Made by a program: the position numbers and the translations under genes. The notes under the pieces were generated by a model. It made no database searches and was not told the origin of the DNA. It worked only from the letters and a program-made list of their open reading frames with translations. From Triatoma infestans (lineage: Eukaryota; Arthropoda; Insecta; Hemiptera; Reduviidae): a stretch of 64,000 nt of DNA. Positions within the stretch are counted from its first letter, which is position 1. Each line of letters begins with the position of its first letter. Where the stretch lies: NCBI GenBank assembly GCA_011037195.1, contig JAAEAF010014413.1, positions 1 through 64,000 on the forward strand. The letters run 5' to 3'. Below are positions 44,560 through 55,320 of the stretch, in pieces.

Positions 44560-45229
44560 TTATATGAAAATTAAATGTCGCAGGAAGTTCAAACTGATAT
44601 TCAATTTAGACACTTCTTTATGATCCAAAACGAACCTTTCGGACAAATTTCATCAATCAGAAGTGCGATTTTCAGATAAGGTATTTCAGTTTATGGCAAT
44701 TTTCTCGAAAACGGCTCCAGAGACTTTACTAAAACTTGCTACCTATGCAGTAAACATGAACCTGTTAATTTTATTTGAAAAATTTACCGAAGAAATTTAT
44801 TTTATGGAAGTTGAGAGGCGTTATGGTTCAGGTTAGAGGGTGGGAGTAGGGCTTCCTCTAGAGTGCCAACGCTGGAATTTCAGTGCTAACTCTTGGTCGG
44901 CTACAGGGAACTTAACCTTTAGTAGAAATTTTGACTTTTCAGTAAATTAGTCAATCCGCACGTTAAGGATGTGGTTATCCTCTTTTTGACTTAATTGAAT
45001 TTTATTAATTACAATAAGAAAGAATCGTTTATGTATTTTGACCTTAGATTTTTTTTAATCATTCTTTTATTGGGAAAATTATGCCATAACTCGTAATGTG
45101 AATTTACTGAAGGGTTACTTTTCCGAGTATTTCTCAAAACAGCTTCAACTATTTTCTATGAATTTGACATTCTACCGACACTTTTATCAACCAATTTTAT
45201 TTCCAGGAAAATTTACTTGAAGGCGCTTA
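44560..45229. repeat. Family R repeat copies
   Basis: Blocks GTCGCAGGAAGTTCAAACTG, TTTTCTCGAAAACGGCTCC and TTATTTGAAAAATTTACCG match the consensus segments at 60.2-60.5 kb. Confidence 0.65.
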
Positions 45230-45522
45230 TCTTACTTTAGTATTATTTCAGTTATCTTACTTTAGTATTATTTCAGTTATCTTACTTTTATTATTTCAGT
45301 TATCTTACTTTAGTATTATTTCAGTTATCTTACTTTAGTATTATTTCAGTTATCTTACTTTAGTATTATTTCAGTTATCTTACTTTAGTATTATTTCAGT
45401 TATCTTACTTCAGTATTATTTCAGTTATCTTACTTTAGTATTATTTCAGTTATCTTACTTTAGTATTATTTCAGTTATCTTACTTTAGTATTATTTCAGT
45501 TATCTTACTTTAGTATTATTTC
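45230..45522 (+). repeat. Tandem array of about twelve 25-bp units
   Basis: Unit TTATCTTACTTTAGTATTAT plus TTCAG, nearly perfect, with one 22-bp unit near 45285. Each unit ends TTATTTCAG, which resembles a splice acceptor on the nompC sense strand. Confidence 0.92.
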
Positions 45523-45539
45523 ATTTTGTTGTATTTCGT

Positions 45540-48500
45540 TAAAGGCAGAAATAGAATAAACACTTTTGTGCTGAGAAAATCCTCCAAAACTAACTCCATG
45601 TTATCAACACCTGTCGGTCTATTGCTACGGTTGTCTCATCCTTTATCTTCAGCGCGTTCTTATCCCTCTGTTCGAATCGGACGAATGGGTGCAATTTTTA
45701 AACCATTTCAACACAGCAGAAACTACGCCGAGAGCAAAAGAAGGACAAGTGAAACACTTGCAATTTCCTCTTACCGCAGTTCTCACAATTCTGAATGATG
45801 CATTTTTTTTTATAGTTGGCCTTTTTACTAAATGTATAGTTCTCTTAACGCTCACCAGGAGGTGAAACCGTACCATTGCATGTTAAGGCTTAGAGAGGTA
45901 TAAAATCTTAATCATAAAAAAAAATTTTCTTGAAAAATGATTAAAATATAAGAATAATATGGATTTTACTTTATAAATTATAAATAGGTTTTTACTTATT
46001 ACTTTGCAATATTTATGCCAATTTAAAAAAAATTGCGAAAAATAAAAACAAAGCCAATCAATAATCAAAGCCACATTTTCGGTTAATCGGTTATTGAAAT
46101 TTGTAATTTTTTAAAAATATGTATGGTTCAATTACATCAATTCCATTACTTCTGGATTATACAATTAGCAGAACTGTACAGATGTACGAAATAACACTTT
46201 CGAAAGAAGGGGGATCACAGACTCCCCAAAATCAATTTTCATGGAAAAAATGTTTACAAATAAAAGTGATAGGCCTATCGCCTACTTGCTACTTGAGTTA
46301 AAAGCTACTCGAATCATATGCTTACTTCTTACGTAAACTCAATTGCGAGAATTTGCACAATACTTCCTTTTGCAGCATTTTTTTTTCGTTTTCTTGCTTC
46401 TGTTTTCCTTGTAAGAACTTTGTAAATCCAGATATTTCGCTATAATAAAACAAAGACTAAGTTAGTGCTGATATAATGAAATAGCATCATTAACTTTTGC
46501 CCTAATAAAAACTCTTAATGTTCCGTAATCTGCCACATGTTCGTTCATATGTTTCTAGGTACATACAAATAGACGAGCAATGTTTTCTATTAAAATGGTT
46601 TCTCACAAAATTATATACATATTTATGTTAGATATTTGTTCAGCAATAGTATTATTAGTAAGAAAGGTCAAACGGTAAACAGCGAAATAACATTCAGCGT
46701 AGTTCTTCCTAAAAATATCAACAATAATCACTGATTAACTTATATCGTGCAGATATATCGTGCAAATATATAGTTCTTACGATATATAACACTCATTATC
46801 TTCATTATGTTTCTTCATTCGTTTAATGGAAACTCGTTTAGGATAAATATTAATTTTGAATGGTGAATGATTGCAGTTTTTAAGGTATTTAATATTCCTA
46901 AATATAAAATTTACTTGGTCCACCTTAATTTCTTTGTTTTGAATCCATTAGAAGACTGAAAACTATTAACTCTTTGCACTGCTCAGCCATTTAAAGTCGT
47001 TCTACTTTTATGACCAGGATCATTACCCTCATATGGAAGAACAACGCTTAATTATTAGCGTTGTTAACAAAAAGGTTATCAGAGATTTTGATAACCTTTC
47101 ATCCATCAGTGTTATCGAATATTTATATTTAGACTTCACTTTGCACTACTTTGCACATCACTGCTTTACTAAGACTTTGCACTCGACAAGATTCCTTCTT
47201 AATCCGACATGTCCCGGAGACTCAGAGATATAAGTACAAAATATGGCAAATATGTACTTCTCACCAAGATTGCAACAAAATCGAAGTTCAGCTCAAAAAA
47301 ATTAGTATGAAATCCTGATCTGGTAAACTGCATCAAAACTTCTGATCGTTGATATGGTACATGGATCTTACAAGAGAAATAAAATTAAAAACAAGAACAA
47401 CGTTGAGCGAACTTCGAGAAAAAGTAAAAGATCTAAAAAACTTCATTAAAATGGTACTGATCGAGTGGACCGACCGTTTTTATCCAAAATCTTAATGTTG
47501 GGTGCCCTAGTAGAATCTAAATGAAAGAACAAGATTGAATTTTCTGCGATTCTTATTGTTTGAGTTATACTCGCCACTCATACCGTTTGTTAAAAATATT
47601 TTTTCGTAATCACAGCAACTTCAAACATGTAGTTTCTGTGAAAACTCAATTTTATAGATTGATTAAATCTGATGTGTGTGTAATACTTCCTTTTATATCA
47701 AGCAGTAATAGAAAGTAAAACTATACTCTCTTTAATTATCTTTAATAACTCTACTGGTATACTCTCTGGGCCCTTATAGCTACCCCCAAAGAAAGGCAAC
47801 GACAAGCCAGATCTAGATCAGAAATCTGGGTCCTAGCACAATTCACCCAAGATTCACACATGTCCGAACAGAGACATCTACATTAAGAGGAAACAGCCTA
47901 AGCCCTTCCACAAACATCATGTTCGGACCAAAGATCTTGTCTCCGGATTTTCTCGTAACCTGAACAATCTAATGATAAATGGATGATGTTTCTTCTTCTA
48001 TATTATATACTCTATAAAGAAGATGCACCTACAATGGGTTGAAGGAACATGATCAAAAGAAGTCCATGTTAATACTTAAAATGCCAATCCTGTTTACATC
48101 CCAAATCACAACTTTTTTTTTGTTCTACTATCAATTGGTTCTCTCTCGCGGATAATTGGTCTGAGGAAACCTCAAGTTTGAGGAAAAATCCTAAAAAAAA
48201 AAAAAATAAAATCAATCTTCTCTCGTCCAGACGGGTGAATGCTACAAGTTTGGAAGCTAAGCAGAGACGCCTAATTTGGCCCAGTTATCTACCTGTCTTA
48301 TAACTAGACAGCGACATAATTATAGGAAGGTAGACTATTCCAGCACCAATTGGGTAATTGGGACACATGAATCTGGTTCCTTCAAGAGCGCCTCCAAGCA
48401 AACCATTTTAGACTTTCAGTTACAAACCCTTTCATTTATATCCACAATAGATCTCTTATTGTAGGTCGCAGCGGAATGAGGCTCGCTCTCCCCGTTTCAA

Positions 48501-48950
48501 ATCTAATCTAACCATTTCATTTGGAATACAGCAGATAAATAGTATAAAACTCAGCCAGGAATCATCCATTCATCAAGTGCCATCATCAGTGTGATTTGTA
48601 TCAAAATGGATGCGTTGTCTTGACCTTCTGTGCATTCTGAAGATATATCTATTGTTAGAAATTTTAAAATTATAAATGGTTACGTTTCTTGTTGCATGCG
48701 ATAACAACATAAAAAAATTTCTACTTACCTGTTAGATTTTATCAAGTACTGTAAATAAAAGGTACTGATTGAGGCAGATGAGGCACTTAAAAGGCCGATG
48801 CTCTTTGTTTTTATCTATACAGGCCATTTCTATAGATGTTGCTTTCATTTACATTTATATAACTGACCACCATAAACCGAAATCTGATAATATACTGGCC
48901 TTTTTGATTACAATTAATAGAAATTGTAACTTTGTAGATAGTAAACACGA
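45540..48950. other. nompC intron 2, no gene seen
   Basis: A perfect 10-bp stem AAGGTTATCA/TGATAACCTT lies at 47071-47098. Family R fragments lie near 46.2 and 47.6 kb. The stretch at 48.23-48.48 kb has weak 5S-rRNA-like spelling (GGAAGCTAAGCAGAGACGCC) but is not convincing. Confidence 0.35.
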
Positions 48951-49403
48951 AAACTATATAAAAAGAGAAAATGCATGAATGTTTTGACCAACCCAAAATC
49001 GTATTTCTTTCTCACGTCTTTTGTTAATTATTTTATTATTTAAACTAACCATGTGTATAAAACACACATGATTCCAAATACGAGTATCTATTTTGCCAGC
49101 TTGCCACACCATTCCCTTCTTCATTTTGTTCGTCCCGAACAGATTCCATTTCCGGTAGGCCTCCAAGCTGCTACTCTGACAATTTTCGTTTTTTTTCCTT
49201 CTTTGTCTTTTCTTCTTCTTCCTGTTCACACCAACCATGGTGGGCGTAATTTCCTTTTCTTGCTCTTCCTCCTACCAACCTTGTTCCTAGTTAGGATTCC
49301 ATTTCCATTTATTTCATTGAGCTTTTCTTCCGCATCTTCATTTCCGTTGAATTCTTCTTTCTTTTTTCCGCCAACATTATTGAGATTTCCTTTTTTGCAA
49401 GAG

Positions 49404-49973
49404 TTATCTTGCAAGAGTTAGCAAAAGTTCTCCAGTTACTTTTAATTTTATCGCTCCTTCTTCTTTTATCGATTCTTTATCATCTTTCTCTTGGTCTTTG
49501 TCTTCACCAATTTCTTCATCCTCCTCAATTTCTTCCTCATAATTATTCACCATTTTTATCGCCCCTTCTTCTTTTATCGATTCTTTATCTTCTTCCTCTT
49601 GGTTTTCGTCTTTACCAATTTCTTCCTCATTATTATTCACTATTTTTAACGTTTCTTCTTTTTCTTCTTCAGATTCTTTATCATCTTCCTCTTGGCCTTC
49701 GTCTTTACCAATTTCTTCATCATTATTATTCACTACTTTTATCGTTTCTTCTTCTTCTTCTTCAGATTCTTTATCGTATTCCTCTTGGTCTTCGTCTTTA
49801 CCAATTTCTTCATCTTCATCTTCCTCAATCACTTCCAATTTATCTTTTAAAGATTCTTCACCCAGGCATTCTTGAATTTTCGTTAAAGAATCATCTGTTT
49901 CGGAATCTTTCATTTTTTCGACATTGTGACAGAGGTTAATAATTTCCTGTCCACTAGTAGTCTTCTCTATTAC
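49404..49973 (-). CDS. Unidentified acidic repeat protein (possible exon)
   Basis: I do not recognise this. From ATG 49913 it encodes 169 residues made largely of four imperfect units of about 33 residues: EEIGKDEDQEE, DKESEEEEEET, IKVVNNN. There are no TM segments or Cys. The frame is open upstream of that ATG through EEFDKHINALLLIVIEK, TTSGQEIINLCHN to a stop near 50028, so the product may begin earlier or in another exon. Downstream, another frame (49414-49226) encodes a Lys-rich part, NLNNVGGKKKEEFNGNEDAEEK, GRRKSKKRKLR, as if the protein continued after a frameshift. It may be a host or transposon-derived acidic protein, or simple-sequence expansion without function. The codon-repeat structure on the opposite strand is only Leu/Ser-rich. 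Confidence 0.35.
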   Translation of the reverse strand, partial: VIEKTTSGQEIINLCHNVEKMKDSETDDSLTKIQECLGEESLKDKLEVIEEDEDEEIGKDEDQEEYDKESEEEEEETIKVVNNNDEEIGKDEGQEEDDKESEEEKEETLKIVNNNEEEIGKDENQEEEDKESIKEEGAIKMVNNYEEEIEEDEEIGEDKDQEKDDKESIKEEGAIKLKVTGELLLTLAR

Positions 49974-50064
49974 GATTAATAGTAATGCGTTTATGTGTTT
50001 ATCAAATTCTTCGCGAAAATTTTGAAGTTATTTCGCAAATTCTTCATGCCCGATTATGTTCCTA

Positions 50065-51060
50065 TGTAAAGCAATATTATTTAATGTTCAACAATACCTT
50101 CTCCTAGATCTGCCGTATCTATCCCACTACTTCTGTCACCAATTGTTAGATATATGGGTCCATTTACTGTTGAGGAGAAAGTTAGTGATGTTAATTGAAT
50201 ATTATAAGTTTTCCTGTCTAATTACCTTTATTTATTTGTAAACTTTTTCAGTTATGTAAAAAAAAAATTTTTTTCCTATTGGGGGGGTGGGGTGGGAAAG
50301 GTAATACTAAGTTACTAGAGAAGGTTAGGAGGGAGAATAATGTTTATACAACTGTGTGGTAGAAGATTGCAACATCTTGTCTAAAACTGATTGTTATATC
50401 TCTTTAACTCATATAGTTTTTATTTTATTATATTATTCATTGTAACAAGTTTTTTAGAATTTTCTCAAATTTTTATAAACTTGGAGCGCTAACTGCATCA
50501 ACGTAATCACTTTTATCTGAAACATTTTTCCGAAAGAATAAATTTATTTCTAGCGTTAAATTTCGAAAGTTATGGATTGCGCTATCTACTCGACTATACT
50601 GAAATCACACTCCTACTGCCTGCCTGGCAAGGTACTCGTCCTCTCAACCGATATCTTGGTTACAAAAATGAGTAAAATTTGTCATTTTATATATAATTGT
50701 ATTAACAGCAGAAAGAGAAAGTCATGTGGACCGGAAGTTACTATTTGTCAGAATGTACATATTCATGGTACTGAGATGCTTATGGTACTCTTGTATTTCT
50801 AAAAGTTAATTTAATTGAATACTACTAAATGAGCGCTTAAACAAGATTTACATGAGAAGTGGAAGTTTCATGGAAGGGTGACCTTCTCTTATTTCTACAA
50901 AATAATTAAGTAGTGTTCAAGGATTTCTGCAAAAATCAATCGTCCAAGGAAAAAACAAGACAATATTTATTTTAACGATACATTGGAGGGTAACGCAGCA
51001 GTTTTTATCTCTAGGTTTAAACTAACATAATATGGTTCATTTGTATTACTATAGCATGTT
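50065..51060. other. No gene seen
   Basis: Poly-G at 50281 and a family R fragment near 50.5-50.56 kb. Confidence 0.35.
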
Positions 51061-51070
51061 ATATAATTAG

Positions 51071-51094
51071 TGCGTGTGAGTGTGTGTGTGTGTA
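51071..51094 (+). repeat. (GT)n microsatellite
   Basis: Run of GT units inside TGCGTGTGAGTGTGTGTGTG. Confidence 0.85.
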
Positions 51095-51479
51095 TTTGTA
51101 TGTTTAGTGGGAGGTATGTGCGTGATACTGTTAAATAAAAGCAATGCGTAAAGTATGGCAGCTAGAAGGATATGAAGACAAAGAGGAGGAATAACTAGCT
51201 CCTGGTCGTTATCGAACCAACCAACCAACCTCCACCAACTTACAACTACCTTCACCGGCCTGTCCTCAGACTCGTCCTCTGCCTGTTTTGTAATTATTCA
51301 CACCTTTTACAAAATACCAATGACTTGATCACTTCGCATTGATTAGCTGTGGTAAATGCATTTATAGAAACTATCATCTGGAATGAACTTAGTTTTACAA
51401 CAAATAGGATTGACTTCAGTAATCATAAATAATAAATAATTGATATGAAACAGACACGATTTTCTCTTATAATTTATAG

Positions 51480-52390
51480 TTAGATAGATAATGCCTTTAT
51501 TATTACAATAATTAATCTGTACACATATACATAAAAAGAAAATATTTACAAAGACTACGCTTGGTGGTAGACCATCAGCGGAGTTTGTGCTTTTACAACA
51601 TAAATAACATCTTCGCCATAAAATATAATAAAAATAGTGTAGCAATAGATAAATATACAAACAAATAAGTAAAAAAACTTAAGGAATAAACTAAATAAAT
51701 AAATTTACCAAATTATTTAATTAATTTCACCAAATTGCAATTTTTATAAACTGACTAGGCAAAATTTAAACAAATATTAGAATTAGATTATTAGTAATTA
51801 AATTCAGATATAAGACTGTATCTATATTTCCGGCCTCTCTACAATATCTAATTAGAGATAACCATCCTCTAAATCCATTTAAATACAGCATTACCTCTTC
51901 CAAAGAGAGGCTAATCTTATTAAACTATATCAGTCTAAATTCTTTGAGGCAGGGGCATACAGCAAAAAAGTGGTATAAGTTTTCACTCTCAGACATAATA
52001 CCTCGACGGCTCTCTAAGAACATTATAATTCAAATACATTAACTCTCCCCTAGCCTTGATTATCCAGCTGATGTAATTTGTTGGCAGTTCGTCATTCATA
52101 TAATCAGCATTAAGATTTAATTCTTTGTAAAATCGGCCTGATGATGAATTCAATGCTCTTGAAATACAGTCCTGTCTAAAATTATGAGTTAATTTGGACT
52201 GGATCAGTTTTAAATTAGATGGCCATAACTCTGTATTGTTTAAATTAAAATTCATTTCTAATTCATATTGAGAAATAATATTATTTAATTCCTTATACCA
52301 AAGTATATTGCGATTTACGATTTCCTGCGTAATTAATTTAGGGTATCTGTAATCGGGGAATTTAATAGTTTTATATAAAAGTAAAGTAAA
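51480..52390 (-). pseudogene. LINE ORF2 C-terminus and 3' end
   Basis: Minus strand: WPSNLKLIQSKLTHNFRQD, LNSSSGRFYKELNL, NYISWIIKARGELMYLNYN (52255-51989). After a frameshift near 51998 comes ESENLYHFFAVCPCLKEFR, the Cys/His knuckle region. It resembles the C-terminus of the LINE at 1-370. The 3' end near 51480 reads AATAAAGGCATTATCTATCT, a poly-A signal followed by a short TATC repeat, a known style of LINE 3' terminus. Confidence 0.8.
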
Positions 52391-52432
52391 AAAAAGTAAA
52401 GTAATGCTTATTTTTTCAGGCGGGCTTAACGT

Positions 52433-52597
52433 CCAACTACCAAATTAGGTGTCGTGGACGGGGGCGGAAGCACCTACTTTACTATTAACATTTTTTAAAC
52501 AAATATAAAATTTAGCAGTTATACCCTGGACTCGAACTGGGGTCCTCCCATTTACAAGTCCACGCTCATAACCACTACACCAACACCCGCCCCTAAT
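52433..52597 (-). mobile_element. tRNA-derived SINE (family S2)
   Basis: Minus strand: GGTGTAGTGGTTATGAGCG (A box), CCAGTTCGAGTCCAGGG (B box), body, then CACCTAATTTGGTAG. Matches the copy at 42.0-42.2 kb. Confidence 0.85.
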
Positions 52598-52779
52598 AGT
52601 TTTATATATGTAATTGAAATGAGACTGAAGTGTGTATACAAAAGGTGTGGTAAAATTTGATTCAATGTAAATTAAATAAGCTGGAGTATACAGTGGTAAC
52701 AGAAACAATTTTTATAATTTTTTCAAACTAGAATTTTTGCCAAATGTTTAGTTGACTTTGAGAACAAAAACTTATAATA

Positions 52780-53600
52780 AAATGACTCTTTTAAGAAACC
52801 GTTATCTCTCAGGTACTTAGAAACCCCCCCTAGAAATAATTTACTCGGGAAAAAAGATAATGTTTCTCTAAACGTTTAGCTACTGTACCATGTTTATAGA
52901 AACTCATTGATGTCTTTTTCTAGAAAATTGTAAAAAGTCAAAGAAAAGCCGAGAATTAGGTCAAACTTCCAGTCAGACGATTTTTATCAAAATCAGACTT
53001 GGGCAACACATTTAATTGTTATTATTATTATATTGGTGCAAGAATTATATGTATAATACATTAAAATAATACTTTATAGGAAACTTTTAGGTCACCCCTA
53101 CCCCAGGAACCCTCTTAAATGAATTGTCCCAGAATGAAATGTTACAAATAAAAGTTATGGACTTAAATGTTTTTGGTAACAATCTCCAGTTATAACAATC
53201 TCCTGGAATTTCCAAAACAACATACAGACTAAGACACGGTTTTCCCATCCGCTCTCCTAGCCCTTTATAAACCTTGACAATCCAATGTCCGTAACACTTG
53301 GTGATGGTATGTCACAGGTCAAACTAGTTAATTACTACTAGAATTCTAACTGAAAATATTTGTAAATACATTTCCTAAGTTATTTCCATACTTTACTCTT
53401 ATATATGCCACATATTTTTTAATAGTTGTGATTTAGTTTAATATTGATCTGTTCTACAACAATAGTTTAAAATAAATTTAAATGTGCTATATATATCATA
53501 CTCTATTTAGTTTATTTAAAAAAATTTGTATTCTGGAAATATTTAGTTTAAGTTCATATTTTATGTTGTTTCTATTTTTTAATGATTTGTATTTAAACCT
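52780..53600. repeat. Family R pieces and PLE-like 3' region
   Basis: 52.78-53.30 kb has family R blocks (AGGAACCCTCTTAAATGAAT-type). 53.38-53.60 kb is AT-rich and leads straight into a PLE-type hammerhead, so it is probably a PLE 3' UTR without any surviving coding part. Confidence 0.45.
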
Positions 53601-53608
53601 TTATACAG

Positions 53609-53645
53609 ACCCTGAAGAAGGCAATAAATTTGCCGAAACGTCGGT
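53609..53645 (+). ncRNA. PLE-type hammerhead ribozyme motif, well preserved
   Basis: Stem I ACC/GGU, CUGAAGA, extra A, stem II GGCAA-UAAAU-UUGCC, GAAA, palindromic ACGU and cleavage triplet GUC. All core positions are kept. Confidence 0.8.
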
Positions 53646-54339
53646 ACAAATTTAAAAAGAGTTCTTTTGTATGACCTATCCTCAAAATCCAATTTACAAC
53701 ATAGACTTAAATTTTATGTAATGTGAACAAATGACACTCTACATTATATTTACATATTTATGTACAAATATTGAAGAAAATCGTTGGTGTAATTGTTGAG
53801 AAATTCCGTAAAAAACTAAAAAACTCCAAGTGGTATTTTCGGTTGCCTGCTTTTGTCCAAAACCTTGTTGTTGGAAATTTTTAGGTAATTAGGGCAACCT
53901 AGATGAAATTTCAAGTTTGAAATTTTAGCGGTTTAGCATTCGTGAATAATGCTGCAAATTACACAACACCCACAGACACACACACACAACAATTTGTAAA
54001 AACCAGTTTTTCGAAGACCTGAAAACTATATTTCCGGTGGAAACTCAGTTTCGAAAATCTGAGACGAATGCACTACTTGTAATCAAAAAATTTTATGTGT
54101 CACAACTCACTTGCTTCATACAAATCTAAAACAGTGGTACTTTTATTCAACATTGAGTTGTCCTAATATAAATGTAGTGGCATTGGTGGCTCTCAGCATT
54201 TGTGCTAGTAGGTAATTAAATGGAAGTCCAGAAAGTAGTGGCAGGTCAAACGCTAAAATTCATTGTATGGATAAGATTAAATTATAATGTAAAGTGTGTG
54301 GTAGAAACTTTTAAAATACAAGTCCTACATTTGGTGCAT

Positions 54340-54370
54340 TCTGACGATAAAGGAAAATCCGAAATTGAGG
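54340..54370 (+). repeat. Decayed family B hammerhead remnant
   Basis: CTGACGATAAAGGAAAATCC then GAAATTGAGG aligns with the family B core but lacks stem II pairing and the GUC. Confidence 0.5.
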
Positions 54371-54596
54371 AAGAGAATTAAAGAGCACGATATAGAAATA
54401 AAATCTGAGGTATAGTAAAATTTCCTGAGAAGATTCTCGACCTTGAACCATCATTTTGTGATTGTGATGCCTGGATATTTAATTCATATTTGATGGGCGA
54501 CTAAAGACTCAGCAAAAATGCGCAACTATCTAAACTGATCATGATATGGAAAATTGGATTGAAATCATGAGAATTCAGTTACGATTTGAGGCAAAA

Positions 54597-54628
54597 CAAA
54601 CAGCAATAATGAATATTATTGCTGTTTG
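54597..54628. repeat. Perfect 14-bp hairpin
   Basis: CAAACAGCAATAAT and ATTATTGCTGTTTG separated by GAAT; no mismatches. Confidence 0.9.
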
Positions 54629-55244
54629 AGTTCACTGTGTTTTTTTGTTGTTGTTTCCCCTTCACCACGACAGCCTTGAAATGCAATATATGGTAAACTT
54701 GGACATTTATTTTCTCAATAGATTGTAGATAGTGCAGACTACCTTATGAGTGCAGCCACTTTCTTTAAACAATAAAAAAAAGTGGATAAAAAACAACTGG
54801 GCACTTCAGTTTGATTGGCTGGTTGCATGTAGAATGCACGATGCAGTCATTACATCAAATGAACTTCGGTAAACATGTTAATTGTTCGCTATACAAGATT
54901 TATATTAATTGCATATAAACACATGCTATGTTTTTATGCGATTAATGTAAATCTTTTATGCTAGTTTTTTTGTTTCAAAATTGTATATTAAAAGAATTTA
55001 TTCCCCAGGATTACCATTGTTTCTTGAAATTTCAGTTTGCATGTACAATCTACGGCAAAAAAGAATCCCCTTGCTCTTTATAAATAATCCTTTATTTGAT
55101 CTAATGTATTCGTTGAATTCCAGATTGGGTTCTCGCCAGTCTAAGTAGTATATAATGAATTTATACATCTTGAAAGATCTTTGTGTCCCACTACTGGTGC
55201 CCGCAGAACAGCATCTCTTCAGAATTTATTTCTCTAAGAATTAT

Positions 55245-55315
55245 ATCTCCGGACAGTGCGCCGAGGCCTGGCGCCAATGGTCATACATGTAGACGCGCCT
55301 AAAATTAAAAAAAAA
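55245..55315 (+). mobile_element. SINE family S1 tail fragment
   Basis: TCTCCGGACAGTGCGCCGAG, GGCGCCAATGG, GTAGACGCGCC and an A tail at 55305-55320. Confidence 0.6.
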
Positions 55316-55320
55316 AAAAA

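Noticed and set aside
45230..45522. CRISPR-like array
   Set aside because: Units are contiguous with no unique spacers, and this is animal DNA; a minisatellite.
48230..48480. 5S rRNA-like spelling
   Set aside because: Only a short stretch is similar; boxes and ends of a 5S gene are absent.
48954..49238. 94-codon Lys-rich minus-strand frame as a separate gene
   Set aside because: Purine-rich low complexity next to the acidic ORF; no start context or motif.
49409..49939. 176-codon plus-strand Leu/Ser-rich frame
   Set aside because: Mirror of the acidic repeat on the other strand; simple-sequence artefact.
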